DNA of 29,991 nucleotides. It comes from Lentinus brumalis. Its lineage: Eukaryota; Basidiomycota; Agaricomycetes; Polyporales; Polyporaceae. Where the stretch lies: positions 1 to 29,991 of the forward strand of contig MARA01000115.1 in NCBI GenBank assembly GCA_001792895.1. The letters are read 5' to 3'. Below the pieces are notes generated by a model. The model searched no databases and had not been told where the DNA came from. It saw nothing but the letters and a program-made list of their open reading frames with translations. Numbering within the stretch: position 1 is the first letter of the stretch; every line of letters starts with the position of its first letter. Of this stretch, positions 14,222-24,175 are shown in pieces. Made by a program: the position numbers and the translations under genes.

Positions 14222-14600
14222 ATTCAACCTCAATAAAAATTATATTTAAATTTAGTTGGGTTTGAAAATATTGATTCTTGCCGACCTTTCTACTTCGACA
14301 TAGCATGGTAAAAGTAGAGGTTATTTTTTAATCACTTTTTTACTTTAAAGCTAATCAGAATTAATTATATTTAAATAGGATACAATATTTATTTATTTGT
14401 AATATTCTTGCTATTTTAACTATATTAGCTTAATACTTTATTTATTAAATATAAATGTATCCTTTATATTAAACATTATATTTTCTCTTCTAATCTTGAA
14501 GAGGTAAAACGCATGTATATTACTATAAATACAATGGATAAATAAAGTAGCTATATTTTTATAGCTTCTTAAAACATTTTAAATTTTAAATTATATTCGT
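14222..14600. other. Spacer with one hairpin
   Basis: AT-rich. ACCTTTCTACTT (14284) and AAAGTAGAGGT (14311) can pair across a ~15-base loop. No gene seen. Confidence 0.5.
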
Positions 14601-14863
14601 ATGAAAAATAATCAATCTTTTTTACCCATTAATTCTAATAAATTATTAAACCCTGTTGTAGAAAGTTTATAAATAAATTGAAAAAAATAAATTTTCTAAC
14701 TAATAGAAATAGTAGTAGCTCTAATTCTAATTCAGGTTCTAATAAAAAGTTAGATTCTAAACCTAATAATATATTATATTTGTTTGTTCAGTTTATTTCT
14801 TTTATGATATGCTTTTTGTTAATTATAGCTATACATATTTTATTTTTTACATATTTTTATTAA
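14601..14863 (+). CDS. Small hypothetical membrane ORF (frame change in the middle)
   Basis: Starts with the ATG at 14601 (MKNNQSFLPINSNKLLNP), which ends at a TAA near 14670. It continues in another frame from about 14678 to 14863 with a Ser/Asn-rich stretch (residues 11-30 of that segment) and one strong membrane helix (LFVQFISFMICFLLIIAIHI). One base change joins both into about 85 residues. It might be a single small membrane protein or a chance AT-rich ORF. Function unknown, no family recognised. It directly precedes the polymerase remnant on the other strand. Confidence 0.35.
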
Positions 14864-14984
14864 TAAAATATTATAAGTGTTTTAATTTAATCTATTTAAA
14901 CATAAAAGTTTATTTAAATTAATGCTATAATAATAAGAATAATATTGTACATATTCCCCTTTTTAATTAAATCTTAAATACTTT

Positions 14985-16340
14985 TTTACTAGCTGTAATA
15001 GCAGAAGCAATAGAAAAAAAGTTACAGTATTAGGTTCTTTAGATTAATATTTATTTAGTAGTTGAATATTGAAACTAATTCTTTACCCTTTTTTAATGGA
15101 AGATTATATGTAATGGTAATTTGTTCCGATAAATAACTGCAACACTATCCATAATAGCAGGTGTATATAAATTTGGAACCATACCAAATCTTACATAATT
15201 ACAATACAACTTTAATTTACTGAGGATATAAGCACTGGGTTTATTTTTTAATCTTAATAAAAACCAACATATAATCTAAATTTAAATTAAACAGCTCTTT
15301 TGAATTTTTTTTAAATACCATAGCTCTTAAAAAATAAATAGGAAAATAAAATTTAATTCCATTGTTCTGCTGGAGCAATAGTTTATTAACACCTCTACTT
15401 TTTTTTTATTTAGTAAGAAAAAAAAGGAGCATTAATATTATCGGAACTTAAACCATCTGCTTCAATTAAACTAAATTTAGTTTTATTGTAAAGGTTGTTA
15501 ATGATTTGTGATTCTTCAACTTTCAATATAGGAGGTTGATCAACAGGGTATGGTTTATTTATTATAATAGTAGGATATATTGAATTAACAACTTATCTAT
15601 ATACTTTTTATCCTTATAGAATATAAATATCAACTGCACCTCAACTATATCCCTGTTTAATCTATTTATAGACTTTACCTTTAAAACAAGGAATATTTTG
15701 ATCTTCGAGCATATAATTTTTTTTTCTATAATTTGTAAAAGCTAAACTTGGTAGTGGTGCATAATTACCCCCAATAACTCTAGTAGCTTAATAGTTCTTC
15801 TAGAAGAAAATTTCTAATACTAAATATAAAGTAATACAATCTTGTGAACAGTATTTAATAGTTTGCTCTTTAATGTGCATTTGTATTGTGTAAATTATTT
15901 AGCTTATTTGATATATTCATCTAAGGTGATACCTTCAAAGTATTTAAAATGATACCGTTATATTTGTTATATATTACCTTCTTTAGCAATTCTGTTAAAA
16001 AAAAAAAGATTTATCTCCAACATTAAATGATTTACCTTATTTTTAAGGGAAGAAGAAATACATTAAAAATTAATATCTAAAATGTAAATTATATTTACCC
16101 TTATTAAAAGTAAATATGATTTAAGTAATTAACTATTATTAAAAATAGATTTAATCTCAATAGATATTTCAACTAAAGTGTTTTATTAAAAAAAAAAATA
16201 GACCTTTTATATAAATAAATTTCTTTGTTTTAATGAGAGTATACAAACATTAAGCTTATCTTGTTGATTAAAAAAATATCCTAAACCACCATATCTTTAA
16301 ATTATTATATGTTTAGTATGTAATTTTTTAATAAAAGAAT
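14985..16340 (-). pseudogene. Remnant of a B-type DNA polymerase (mitochondrial linear plasmid dpo)
   Basis: Read on the minus strand in shifting frames with many stops, pieces occur in the family order. A segment RYGGLGYFFNQQDKLNV lies near 16260-16297. The Exo III motif TIKYCSQDC with TLYLVL lies near 15830-15870. PLPSLAF and a run ending GAVDIY lie near 15640-15760. A degenerate motif A (KVYR then VNSIYPTI, its aspartate position altered) lies near 15560-15610, followed by INKPYPVDQPP. This gene type comes from protein-primed linear plasmids that integrate into fungal mtDNA. It cannot be active. No RNA polymerase partner or terminal inverted repeats are evident in the window. Confidence 0.75.
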
Positions 16341-16352
16341 CATTAAAAAAAA

Positions 16353-16424
16353 ACGAGTATAGTTAAGTTGGTATAACTTCTACCTTCCAAGTAGTTATCA
16401 TCAGTTCGAATCTGATTACTCGTA
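16353..16424 (+). tRNA. trnG: tRNA-Gly (UCC)
   Basis: Acceptor ACGAGTA pairs TACTCGT. Anticodon stem CTAC/GTAG with loop CTTCCAA, anticodon TCC. T loop TTCGAAT. Confidence 0.9.
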
Positions 16425-16516
16425 TAAAATATAGTGCATTTTTTTTTAACATTAAAGTTATTTTCTTCCCATTTTTTTAGTTTTTAGTTAGCCTAAAGGC
16501 TACAAGGACTTATAAA

Positions 16517-16590
16517 CAAGAGCGAGGTGATTCGAACACCTACCGATGATTTTGGAGATCGTCATACTAACCGATTGATACTACGCTCTT
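16517..16590 (-). tRNA. trnW: tRNA-Trp (CCA)
   Basis: Acceptor AAGAGCG pairs CGCTCTT. Loop CTCCAAA, anticodon CCA, on a stem ACGAT/ATCAT with one C-A mismatch. T arm AGGTG-TTCGAAT-CACCT. It should read only UGG, consistent with core genes here using UGG. Opposite strand to its neighbours. Confidence 0.88.
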
Positions 16591-16648
16591 AAAATAAGTA
16601 TAGGAGATTTATAAAAAAAATAAAAATACTCTTTTAAATAAAAATGAA

Positions 16649-16721
16649 GGGCCCTTAGCTTAATTGGTAGAGTACCTAATTGTCGATTAGGGTGGTCCCA
16701 GTTCGAATCTGGAAGGGCTCG
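16649..16721 (+). tRNA. trnD: tRNA-Asp (GUC)
   Basis: Acceptor GGGCCCT pairs AGGGCTC. Anticodon stem CCTAA/TTAGG with loop TTGTCGA, anticodon GTC. T loop TTCGAAT. Confidence 0.9.
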
Positions 16722-17078
16722 TAAAAACAAAATTTTTTTTTTGTTGTTGTATACTTTGTAAACCCTTTTAACCCTATATTTTAAAAATACCTTTCAAGGC
16801 CACTAAACTTATTTTTAAGTTTTAGTTTTTAAAACTTAAATTTTTATATCTTTATATTAATTGTAGCTTGTAAACAAAAAATTTTTGTTTTTATTTTTTT
16901 TTCTAAACCAATTAAAAAATAAGTAGTCCGTCATTTATTTCTAGACTGTAATTTTTTAATAAAAGTATCTTTCCAAATAAAAAAAAGCTTATATATGTAT
17001 ATTATAAAAATGTAATAAAAATTTATTAATTTTTATATATTATATATAACATATCTAATAAAAAAAATATAAAAAAAA
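16722..17078 (+). other. AT-rich spacer upstream of atp6
   Basis: Long A/T runs and a short inverted repeat (AAGTTTTAG / AAAACTT near 16817-16842). No gene. May hold the atp6 leader or a promoter, but I cannot point to a consensus. Confidence 0.55.
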
Positions 17079-17852
17079 ATGTTTATTAATTCAAATTTAA
17101 CATTTGTAAATTCACCTTTAGAACAATTCGAAGTTACAAATTTAATAGGTATAAATGCACCTATTTTAGGTTATTTAAATATAACTTTAACTAACTTAGG
17201 ATTATATTCTATCTTAGTATTATTATTAATAGTTGGAATACACTATGCAGGTAATAATGAAATTAAATTAGTGCCAAGTAAATGGTCTATAGCATTAGAA
17301 AGTCTATATGCTAGTATCCACTCTATGGTAAGAGAACAATTAGGTAAAGAAATTTATTTACCATTTATTTATTCTATATTCTTTTTCATTTTAATAGCTA
17401 ATTTAACAGGTAATATCCCATATTCATTTACAATTACTACTTCTATTATAGTAAGTATTGGTTTATCTTTTACTATATTAATAGCAGTAACTATTTTAGG
17501 TTTAAGTATTCATAGATTACATTTCTTTGCATACTTTGTGCCTTCTGGTACACCTTTAGCTTTAGTTCCTTTATTAGTATTAATTGAATTAACTAGTTAT
17601 TTAGCTAGAGCTTTCTCTTTAGGAATCAGATTATTTGCTAACGTAGTAGCAGGACATACTTTAATGAAAATATTATCTACATTTTTATATAAAATGTTTA
17701 GTGCTGGAGTGCTAGCCGCTATAATTACTTTAATACCATTTTCTTTATTCTTGGCTATATGTGGACTAGAATTAGCGGTATCTGTAATTCAAGCTTATGT
17801 ATTTACAATTTTAACTTGTTCTTATATTAAAGATGTAATATATTTGCATTAA
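17079..17852 (+). CDS. atp6: ATP synthase subunit a
   Basis: Proton-channel subunit of the F0 sector of ATP synthase in the inner membrane. 257 residues, full length for fungi. The N-terminus (MFINSNLTFVNSPLEQFEV) matches the usual start, and the end (CSYIKDVIYLH) the usual stop. The essential arginine is in SLGIRLFANVVAGH (about residue 185). FTITTSIIVSIG and PLVLIELTSYLARAFS precede it. The upstream sequence is A-rich, with no competing start. The 3' 267 bases are repeated at 1-259. Confidence 0.97.
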   Translation: MFINSNLTFVNSPLEQFEVTNLIGINAPILGYLNITLTNLGLYSILVLLLIVGIHYAGNNEIKLVPSKWSIALESLYASIHSMVREQLGKEIYLPFIYSIFFFILIANLTGNIPYSFTITTSIIVSIGLSFTILIAVTILGLSIHRLHFFAYFVPSGTPLALVPLLVLIELTSYLARAFSLGIRLFANVVAGHTLMKILSTFLYKMFSAGVLAAIITLIPFSLFLAICGLELAVSVIQAYVFTILTCSYIKDVIYLH

Positions 17853-19384
17853 TTATAATACTGTATTTTTACTATTTATTTATTTTTAACTCTAAAAATA
17901 AAATAAGAGTTATAGGGGATAATTTATTAAATTATACTAATATAGTAACCCTTTAAATTTTAAACCTTTTTTATGGCAAAATACAATTTATCATCAAAAT
18001 AGAACTAAATTTAATACTTCTAGATTACAACTTTTACAATTTTCTACTATGGGAAGGACAAATAATAATTTAAAACCTATGATTATTAATAGTAAGGAAA
18101 TATTGGATAATTATAAAGAAATTAAATTACCAGTATAACTATTAAATTCTACATATTCTTTTTCTCCTTGGTTTATTGTAGGTTTTACAGAGGCAGAGGG
18201 TAATTTTGATATAATTATAAACAAAAATCCCAAAATATTACCTTAGTTTAGATTTAGATTAAGTTCTAAATATTTAGACATAGTATTATTATGTGCTATT
18301 AGAAACTATTTTGGATCCGGTTCTATTTTTTAAGCAGAGAAACTGAAGTTTTTACTTTAGAAATCTCAAGTCAAGAAGTGATAGAAAACAAAATTTTACC
18401 TTTATTTGATTCTTACTCTTTAAAGGGTACAAAGTACTATGATTATGTAAATTGGAGAGATGGGTTTAAAGATTTTATATTAAATAAAGATTTAAATTCT
18501 AGAATTTCTTTAATAGAAAGAATGAGAGAGAGGAAAATCTAAACTTAATAACCTTAAATTAGAATATAAATTACCTGAGGAACATCTTAGTAATATTGAT
18601 GGTCACTACATTGCAGGTTTTGTATAAGGAGATGGTTCTTTTTCAGTAGTTACAGGTCCTAATAGTTTTCAAACAGGATTTGGCCAAACAGTTTTTTTAA
18701 TAAGTCAACATATTCATAATAAACTATTATTAGAGTCCATTTTAAAAAAATTTAAAGTTGGGTATCTAGGAAGTAGCAAGACTAGACCAGATGAAATAAA
18801 TTATAGAGTTGCAAGTAAGAAGGATTTAATAAAAGTTATTATACCTTTATTTGAATCTTATCCTACACTAGGAGTACATTCTATTAATTATTTTAAATGG
18901 AAAAATATAATAGAATATATATTAGAAAGTAAAGATATCTATAAAGGTAAAGAAAAAAAAACTTTAATACAGTATTAATACCTAATAAAATCTTACTGGC
19001 TTAATAAAGATACTTACTTAATAAACAGTTATTTATCTAAGGATAAAGAAAGATTAAAATTAATTTAATAATAACCCTTATATTTATAATATTATTTACT
19101 ATTATATCATAATTTTGTATTATCTAAATTTTTTAAGTGATAGATTTTTTTTTTATATAAATTTCTTTAAAAGAGCATGATTTTATTCATTTTATTTTTA
19201 ATTTTAATAGTGGCAATTGCCCTTCCTTCAATCAATCAAAATATAAGATCAATCTTATATGTAAGAATATCTTCTATAATATTTATCTATGCCGGAGCAT
19301 TAGCTTTAAATGCTTTCTATATTCAGTCAATTGGATCAGGTATAGGTGTAATATGTGGATTATTCCAAGTAACAATTATACAAC
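17586..19384 (+). repeat. 1.8-kb direct repeat, copy B
   Basis: The copy whose atp6 portion belongs to the intact gene. See copy A at 1-1789. Its right limit is in nad2 after FQVTIIQ, a few codons before an accidental stop and tRNA-Leu(UAA). Confidence 0.93.
18049..19068 (+). pseudogene. LAGLIDADG homing endonuclease pseudogene, copy B
   Basis: Same gene as 453-1470, free-standing behind atp6. It carries the same in-frame stops as copy A: the TAG after ILP, and TAA at 18625-18627 in motif 2 (YIAGFV-stop-GDGSF). One extra G near 18533 shifts the frame relative to copy A. Conversely copy B keeps the TTTTT and TTTT runs (18640, 18735, 18890) that fit the family frame better. It is inactive unless stop codons are suppressed. 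Confidence 0.85.
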
Positions 19385-19398
19385 TATTTCGCTTATAA
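19177..19398 (+). pseudogene. nad2: nad2 5' fragment, copy B
   Basis: In-frame start of NADH dehydrogenase subunit 2 (MILFILFLILIVAIALPSIN, then SIGSGIGV and GLFQVT). Homology ends near 19384, and four stray codons lead to a stop. About 65 of the usual 500-plus residues are present. With the same truncation point in copy A, the break predates or defines the duplication. It could be exon 1 of a split gene, but no group I core follows before tRNA-Leu. Confidence 0.82.
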
Positions 19399-19423
19399 AT
19401 TTTTAACACTATCTGTGAAACAA

Positions 19424-19507
19424 TACGAACAAAGAGACTCGAACTCTTAAGGAATTACTTCCACTCCTGCTTAAGAGGAGATTGTTTACCAATTTCAACA
19501 TGTTCGT
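19424..19507 (-). tRNA. trnL: tRNA-Leu (UAA)
   Basis: Acceptor ACGAACA pairs TGTTCGT. Anticodon stem CTCCT/AGGAG with loop CTTAAGC, anticodon TAA. Long variable arm. First of four minus-strand tRNAs. Confidence 0.9.
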
Positions 19508-19765
19508 TACTAATTATTATAAATACACTCTCTTTTAAAAAAATTTTTTTGTGTAAAGAGGTATTAAACACTAAAAAAAAGAGATATAATACTTAAGAAT
19601 TATTAATTAATAATTAGATTACAGTTAAATTTTATAATCCTTCATGCCCCTAGATATAGCGGAAAGGTCGCTGATAATTGAAGACATGTGATACTATTTT
19701 ATTTTACAACTAGCCAAGGCTCTATAAATATAAACTAAAATCGTTAATCAATCTTTTTTTCTTTA
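19508..19765. other. Spacer between trnL(UAA) and trnR
   Basis: AT-rich with a piece reading CTAGCCAAGGC (19711) that is complementary to GCCAAGG-like sequence at 19849-19859. No gene. Confidence 0.4.
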
Positions 19766-19839
19766 AAACATCTTAATGGAATTGAACCATTATTAAAAAT
19801 TTCGAAGATTTTTGTTTTAACCATTAAACTAAAGATGTT
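19766..19839 (-). tRNA. trnR: tRNA-Arg (UCG)
   Basis: Acceptor AACATCT pairs AGATGTT. Anticodon stem AAAAT/ATTTT with loop CTTCGAA, anticodon TCG. T arm ATGG-TTCAATT-CCAT. Confidence 0.88.
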
Positions 19840-19879
19840 TTATTTTACCTTGGCTAGCATTAAGACCAGCGGATAGTTT

Positions 19880-19956
19880 TACGAGTAAAGAGACTTGAAC
19901 TCTTAAAAATTATGAATTCCTAAGATTCACTCGGCTACCAATTTCGACATACTCGC
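19880..19956 (-). tRNA. trnL: tRNA-Leu (UAG)
   Basis: Acceptor GCGAGTA pairs TACTCGT. Anticodon stem TGAAT/ATTCA with loop CTTAGGA, anticodon TAG. Variable arm present, shorter than in trnL(UAA). Confidence 0.88.
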
Positions 19957-20086
19957 TATACTTTAACACTCTTTTAATTTATTTTATCTTTGCCCCTAGC
20001 CAATAGGTAGTGGTAAATAAAAAGATATCTAATGAATAAAAAAATAAAAATTATACACCTCCAACTTCCAACGGGAGAGCATAAAT

Positions 20087-20160
20087 TAAGAGGTGGGGGA
20101 TTCGAACTCCCGGTCAATAATGTGTAAGATTACTGCTTTAACCAACTAAGCTAACCCCTT
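20087..20160 (-). tRNA. trnV: tRNA-Val (UAC)
   Basis: Acceptor AAGGGGT pairs ACCTCTT. Anticodon stem GTAAT/ATTAT with loop CTTACAC, anticodon TAC. T loop TTCGAAT. Lies just downstream of the rns 3' end. Confidence 0.9.
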
Positions 20161-20995
20161 AAAAAAAAATAGAGAGTGGAGGGGGTTACAATTTATTTAT
20201 TATCCAGCTGCACTTTCCAGTACAGCTACCATGCTATGACTTTTGAGATGTTACCCAAATGGATTCACTAAAGCCAATACGTTTAACCTAATTGTTCCAA
20301 AGACCGATATAAGTCAAAAACTGAATTAGGAAAAAAAATATCTACCTCCAGTTTCCTCCACCTAAAGCTTCTTCCCAGCGACAGACAGTTAGTTCATCAC
20401 GAAACTAGCTTCACCGTTGCGCTACTTATCAACGATTACTCGGAATTCCTTCTTCATGCCTCCGAATTTCAGGAGACAATCCGGCTTATATTTCATATAA
20501 ATCACTTTTTTAATGATTAGCTCCACTTCTTTGAAGTATTGCATCACTTTGTAAAAGTTTTTGTGGCACGTCTATAGCCCAGAACATGAGGGCCATAACG
20601 ACTTGTCTTAGCCCCCGCTGAATCTCTATCAGATTCATTAGTTATTAAGTATAAATTAATAACAGGGATTTCGTTCGTTAGTGGAATTAACCTAATGTTT
20701 AACAACACGAACTGAAGACAGCCATGCAGCACCTGTACTTAAGTACTTTAAAATGTTAAAATACTCCCTTATAAAAATAAAGTTTGTATGCAAGTTCTGG
20801 TAAGATTTTACGCGGATTATCGTATTAAATAACATGCTTCACTCCGTTTGCTTCGAGACCGACTAATTTTTTTGTTTTCTACTTTGCAGTAGTACTCACA
20901 AGGCGGAATGGTTATTGTGTTAACTTCGTCTCTAGTTTTAAAACTAATGACTACCATTCATCGTTTACAGAAAGGAGTACCGGGGTATCTAACTG

Positions 20996-22503
20996 TGGAA
21001 TCAGAACTTCACAATTGTTCTTCCACAAAGAACCGTACGTGCGACTTTCATCGCATACGGCTCAAGCCATTCTAAAGTATTATGTGTCGGATGACAGAGA
21101 GAGAGATAAAAAAAATTTTATAATAAGGAGGCTCTATATCCTTAGAACCTTTATAAATTTAAGTTTAACTTTAACTAATTTCAATACCTAAAATCTAAGT
21201 ATTAACTTGCCAATTATATTGTACTAATTTTTGACCTTCTAATTTATTCAATAGAGGATTTTCGCACATACTTCTAATTGCAAGTATATCTTTTTTAGAA
21301 GAGATAGTTAGAGAATATGTATCTTTTCTGGTATTATTTCTATTTCCTTTATCTAAAATTTTAGGACTTAGAGATAGTCTTGTTTTTATTAATTCTAGTA
21401 CTTGTTTGTCAGTATGTTCAATATTAAAAACTAAATGACCTTTTTTATGAACATAAAAACAACCTTCACCATTAACAAAACCTAATATCCAATTATCAAA
21501 AGCAGTTCCTGAAGTAAAATAATTATCAGGGATATTGTTTTCTACAAAATTTCTATGTATAAATTTTTCATATTCTCCTAAAGTTTCAACTCTATTAAAA
21601 TTATTAAGTACACCATATTTTAGTCTTGCATATCTTCCTCTTTGATGTTCAGTTAGTAATGGTTGTTTATCAAAGACAGTTTCAATTAGATAAATTAATT
21701 CTGTTTTTTTAGTTACAGACCATCTTGCTTCATCTCTGTGTGAATACTCATAAATATGACCTATTGAATTTAATTGAGTTTGAATTTTTTTTAGAAGAGG
21801 TAAATCTTTAATACTTAAACTAATGTGGAAACCATAACCAATATTATAATACTCTTTAAGGATACCTTCTTTTGTTAGATAAGATCTTTTTTTAGGAAAT
21901 ACTTGAAAATTAGCGTCAGCATCACAGAAACCTACAAACCATTCTAGCCATAAATTAAACAATGCTTTTTCCATGTCCTTAAACATTATATTTTAAATAA
22001 GAAATACTTTAGAATCACCCATGCGTTAGTCTGCATCCTTTCGAATTGGCTATCTTCTTTATTTATTTCTAATAAAGAGCCTATCCATTACATTACATAA
22101 TGGCCTTCGCTTTTAACGCTGTCTTGTTTCCTCTAATCTCTCAGAAATTATTACTAATTTCCTTGCTATTATAAAAATAGCAGATTATAGGAGTTTCCCT
22201 GTTCCTATTTAAGTACGTAATAGTCTTCCTTAGGTTCCTACTTTAATTTTATAATTATTTGTCCATCTTATAATCACCAAGGACTCGTGAAAATACTAAT
22301 TAATAAAACTTTTAAAACATAGATTTGATTTCTCTAACCATAGAAGACAGTTCAAACCAAATAATATTATTTAGTTTATACCTTAAGCTTTAAACTAGAT
22401 TGTTACCAACGCTCGTTTATTAAGGCGAACTCTAATAAGATGGAATATTTAGACGGAGTTACTCCGCTATACTTAAATAAGCTTTTCAGGTCGCTATTTA
22501 TTA
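20996..22503 (-). other. Group II intron in rns (E. coli position ~788)
   Basis: Domain V is unmistakable at 21030-21063 on the minus strand: GAGCCGTATGCGATGAAAGT, then the pairing half with CGCACGTACGGTTC. Domain VI follows at 20996-21025 (TGGAA-GAAC stem with TGA bulge, branch A at 21001). The rRNA resumes a few bases later at TTAGATACC. The 5' exon ends at ATAGGAT, matching the universal GGATTAGATACC. Exact borders are uncertain by 2-5 bases, and the 5' end lacks a clear GUGYG. It encodes a LAGLIDADG protein, not a reverse transcriptase. Confidence 0.85.
21195..21986 (-). CDS. LAGLIDADG endonuclease encoded in the rns group II intron
   Basis: 263 residues, intact. Motifs WFVGFCDADANF (residues ~16-27) and WILGFVNGEGCF (residues ~166-177) keep the acidic catalytic residues (D and E). 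Each is followed by the usual strand/helix elements (GFHISLSIKDLPLLKKI; LVFNIEHTDKQVLELIKT). Start at the ATG at 21986, in the loop domain of the intron, about 130 bases before domain V. Group II introns with LAGLIDADG instead of reverse transcriptase ORFs are known in fungal rRNA genes, where the protein drives DNA-level homing. No break, so probably active. Confidence 0.9.
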   Translation of the reverse strand: MFKDMEKALFNLWLEWFVGFCDADANFQVFPKKRSYLTKEGILKEYYNIGYGFHISLSIKDLPLLKKIQTQLNSIGHIYEYSHRDEARWSVTKKTELIYLIETVFDKQPLLTEHQRGRYARLKYGVLNNFNRVETLGEYEKFIHRNFVENNIPDNYFTSGTAFDNWILGFVNGEGCFYVHKKGHLVFNIEHTDKQVLELIKTRLSLSPKILDKGNRNNTRKDTYSLTISSKKDILAIRSMCENPLLNKLEGQKLVQYNWQVNT

Positions 22504-23215
22504 ATCCTATTTCCTACCCTAACCTTCGTTTCTCAGCGTCAATCATTAGTGGAGAGTGGCCTTCGCCCTGAGTATTCTGCCTAGGATCTATGGATATCAG
22601 CCCTCCTCTAGGCGTTATACACTATAACCTCTTTTTGATTCTAGCTCTCAATTAAACTACTTTATTTTGCAATCATAGTCTGGTGGGAGCTGCCTACAAA
22701 CCCTTTACGCCTGTTTATGATGATTAACGTTTGCGTCTCTGGTCTTACCGAGTCTTCTGGCACCAGCTTTGGACGACACTCATAGTAAGGTAATATCATT
22801 ATTTTCCCTTACGACATCATGAATTTTAAGAAATTCTATGATTTCAGTTAGCTAGTTCACTCTTGCGAGCATTGACTAATATTCTTGACTGCTGGTAGTG
22901 TATTTACTACTTGGGAGATTTCATTCCCAATGTGGCCAGAGGTTCTTTCAAACTTGACTTTCGATCGTTGGCTTGGTAGGCCATTACCCTACCAACTACC
23001 TAATCAAATTAAATAGAATCCTATAGCAGAAGTATCTCCTTTGCTTATCTCCCATTTCTGAAGACTATAGGGTATCTTATTTAACATACTCACCTCTACA
23101 CCTTATTTTCTAATATTATTTTTAGTAATATGTCGAAAACAACGATTCGCATGTCTTAAACTACTGAAAAACGTTCAATCGGAACCAAAATTAAATTCTT
23201 ACGTGGTATTAAACT

Positions 23216-23711
23216 AATTATGTATTAGTTGTATTTTATATGCTATTCGCAATGTTTACTAACTCTTTTATTTTTAATTTATAACTTCAATTTATAAAAA
23301 TATTTTTAAAAAGTTGTCATGTATACATTATAAAAAATATAGTAGAATAGATAAATTACTCTAGATATTGCGCCAAATTAATAAAGCCTTATTCCATAAG
23401 CCATTTCTTTTTATGAAAGAAGAAAAAGTAAATCATTCTACATTACAAACTTTAAATAACATGGTATAAGATACCACTATAAAATATTTATTCTTAACTT
23501 CTAAAATTTTTGTAGGATATTTTATTTTTACTGTACTTAGCCTCGACTTTTATTGATTTACTAATTATTAATAACATTTTTAAATATAATCTCCCGTCAT
23601 TATTAATGGTTCGTTTAAAGTTGAAGAAAAAATTATAATCCTTTATACTTTTTCCGATACATATGTTTTCAATGGGTATGCCTAATTTTAAATATTTTAA
23701 TAATATCATTT
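23216..23711. other. Spacer upstream of rns
   Basis: AT-rich. A 71-codon minus-strand ORF (23494-23709) has no recognisable family and biased AT-rich composition, so I do not call it a gene. The rns promoter presumably lies here, but no motif is identifiable. Confidence 0.5.
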
Positions 23712-23905
23712 TTATATCAATATAATAAAGATTGTAAAGAATTCCGGAATTAAAAAAAATGGAGAAAAGAAACTATTAAATATTGTGGTGATTGTTCCTA
23801 TGATTACGTGTATTCCATGTAATCCAGTAGAAGCATAGAATGTTGTACCAAAGACTGAATCTGTAATAGTGAAGCTAGCATTAAAATATTCAACATATTG
23901 TAAGT
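23712..23905 (-). pseudogene. cox3: cox3 internal fragment
   Basis: Reads [20 protein letters not shown], then [19 protein letters not shown], which is the conserved middle of subunit 3 of cytochrome c oxidase (residues ~180-220 of ~270), uninterrupted. After HVIIGT the sequence stops resembling COX3 and ends at TAA 23712-23714. It lies downstream of nad5 on the minus strand, whereas the cox3 last exon is upstream of nad5 at 28963, so the two are not collinear. The sequence just before the fragment (above 23905) resembles an intron end. Likely a duplicated exon, or a split gene piece. Confidence 0.82.
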
Positions 23906-24175
23906 AACTTTATACCCTTTAAAGAGTGGTAGTAGAGTTACGGGTAGTCGATATATTTCAACCTAATTATTAATAATAAATGTCCAACCTCATTAAATGG
24001 TGAAATCTAACAAAAATTTTTTTTTTACTTGAAAAAGTATATAGATATGAAGTTATTTATTATAACCTTATATTATGGTTGGCAACAAGGCAATAAAAAT
24101 TTATTATTAAAAGGGATTTAATTAAAAAGTAAATTCAGCCAAATATATGAATTTACCAAAAAAAAAAATAATTCT
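23906..24175. other. Spacer between cox3 fragment and nad5 extension
   Basis: AT-rich. The part adjoining the cox3 fragment could be the tail of a group I intron, but I cannot identify a core. Confidence 0.4.

Larger units (their letters stand above)
20192..23215 (-). rRNA. rns: Small-subunit ribosomal RNA with a group II intron
   Basis: Core RNA of the mitochondrial small ribosomal subunit. Universal segments in order on the minus strand: GATTGAACG (near 23180), GGTGCCAGAAGACTCGGTAA (near 22770, the 530 loop), GGGCGAAGGCCACTCTCC (near 22575), TTAGATACCCCGGTA then AAACGATGAATG (20992-20950), AGGTGCTGCATGGCTGTC (near 20730), GGGCTATAGACGTGCCACAA (near 20580), and GTAGCTGTACTGGAAAGTGC then AGCTGGAT at the 3' end (near 20205). 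5' exon about 22504-23215, 3' exon about 20192-20995. The joined length is about 1.5 kb, so the rRNA looks complete. Outer ends are estimated to within about 20 bases. Confidence 0.93.

Noticed and set aside
14109..14306. Minus-strand ORF of 65 codons
   Set aside because: It is antisense to tRNA-Ser and a hairpin spacer.
20544..20732. Minus-strand ORF of 62 codons
   Set aside because: It lies within rns (the 1100-1300 region), which explains the open frame.
20192..23215. Large-subunit rRNA
   Set aside because: All universal segments found belong to the small subunit. No rnl signature was seen in the window.
23494..23709. Minus-strand ORF of 71 codons near the cox3 fragment
   Set aside because: AT-driven composition, no motif, no family recognised. 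Not enough for a gene call.
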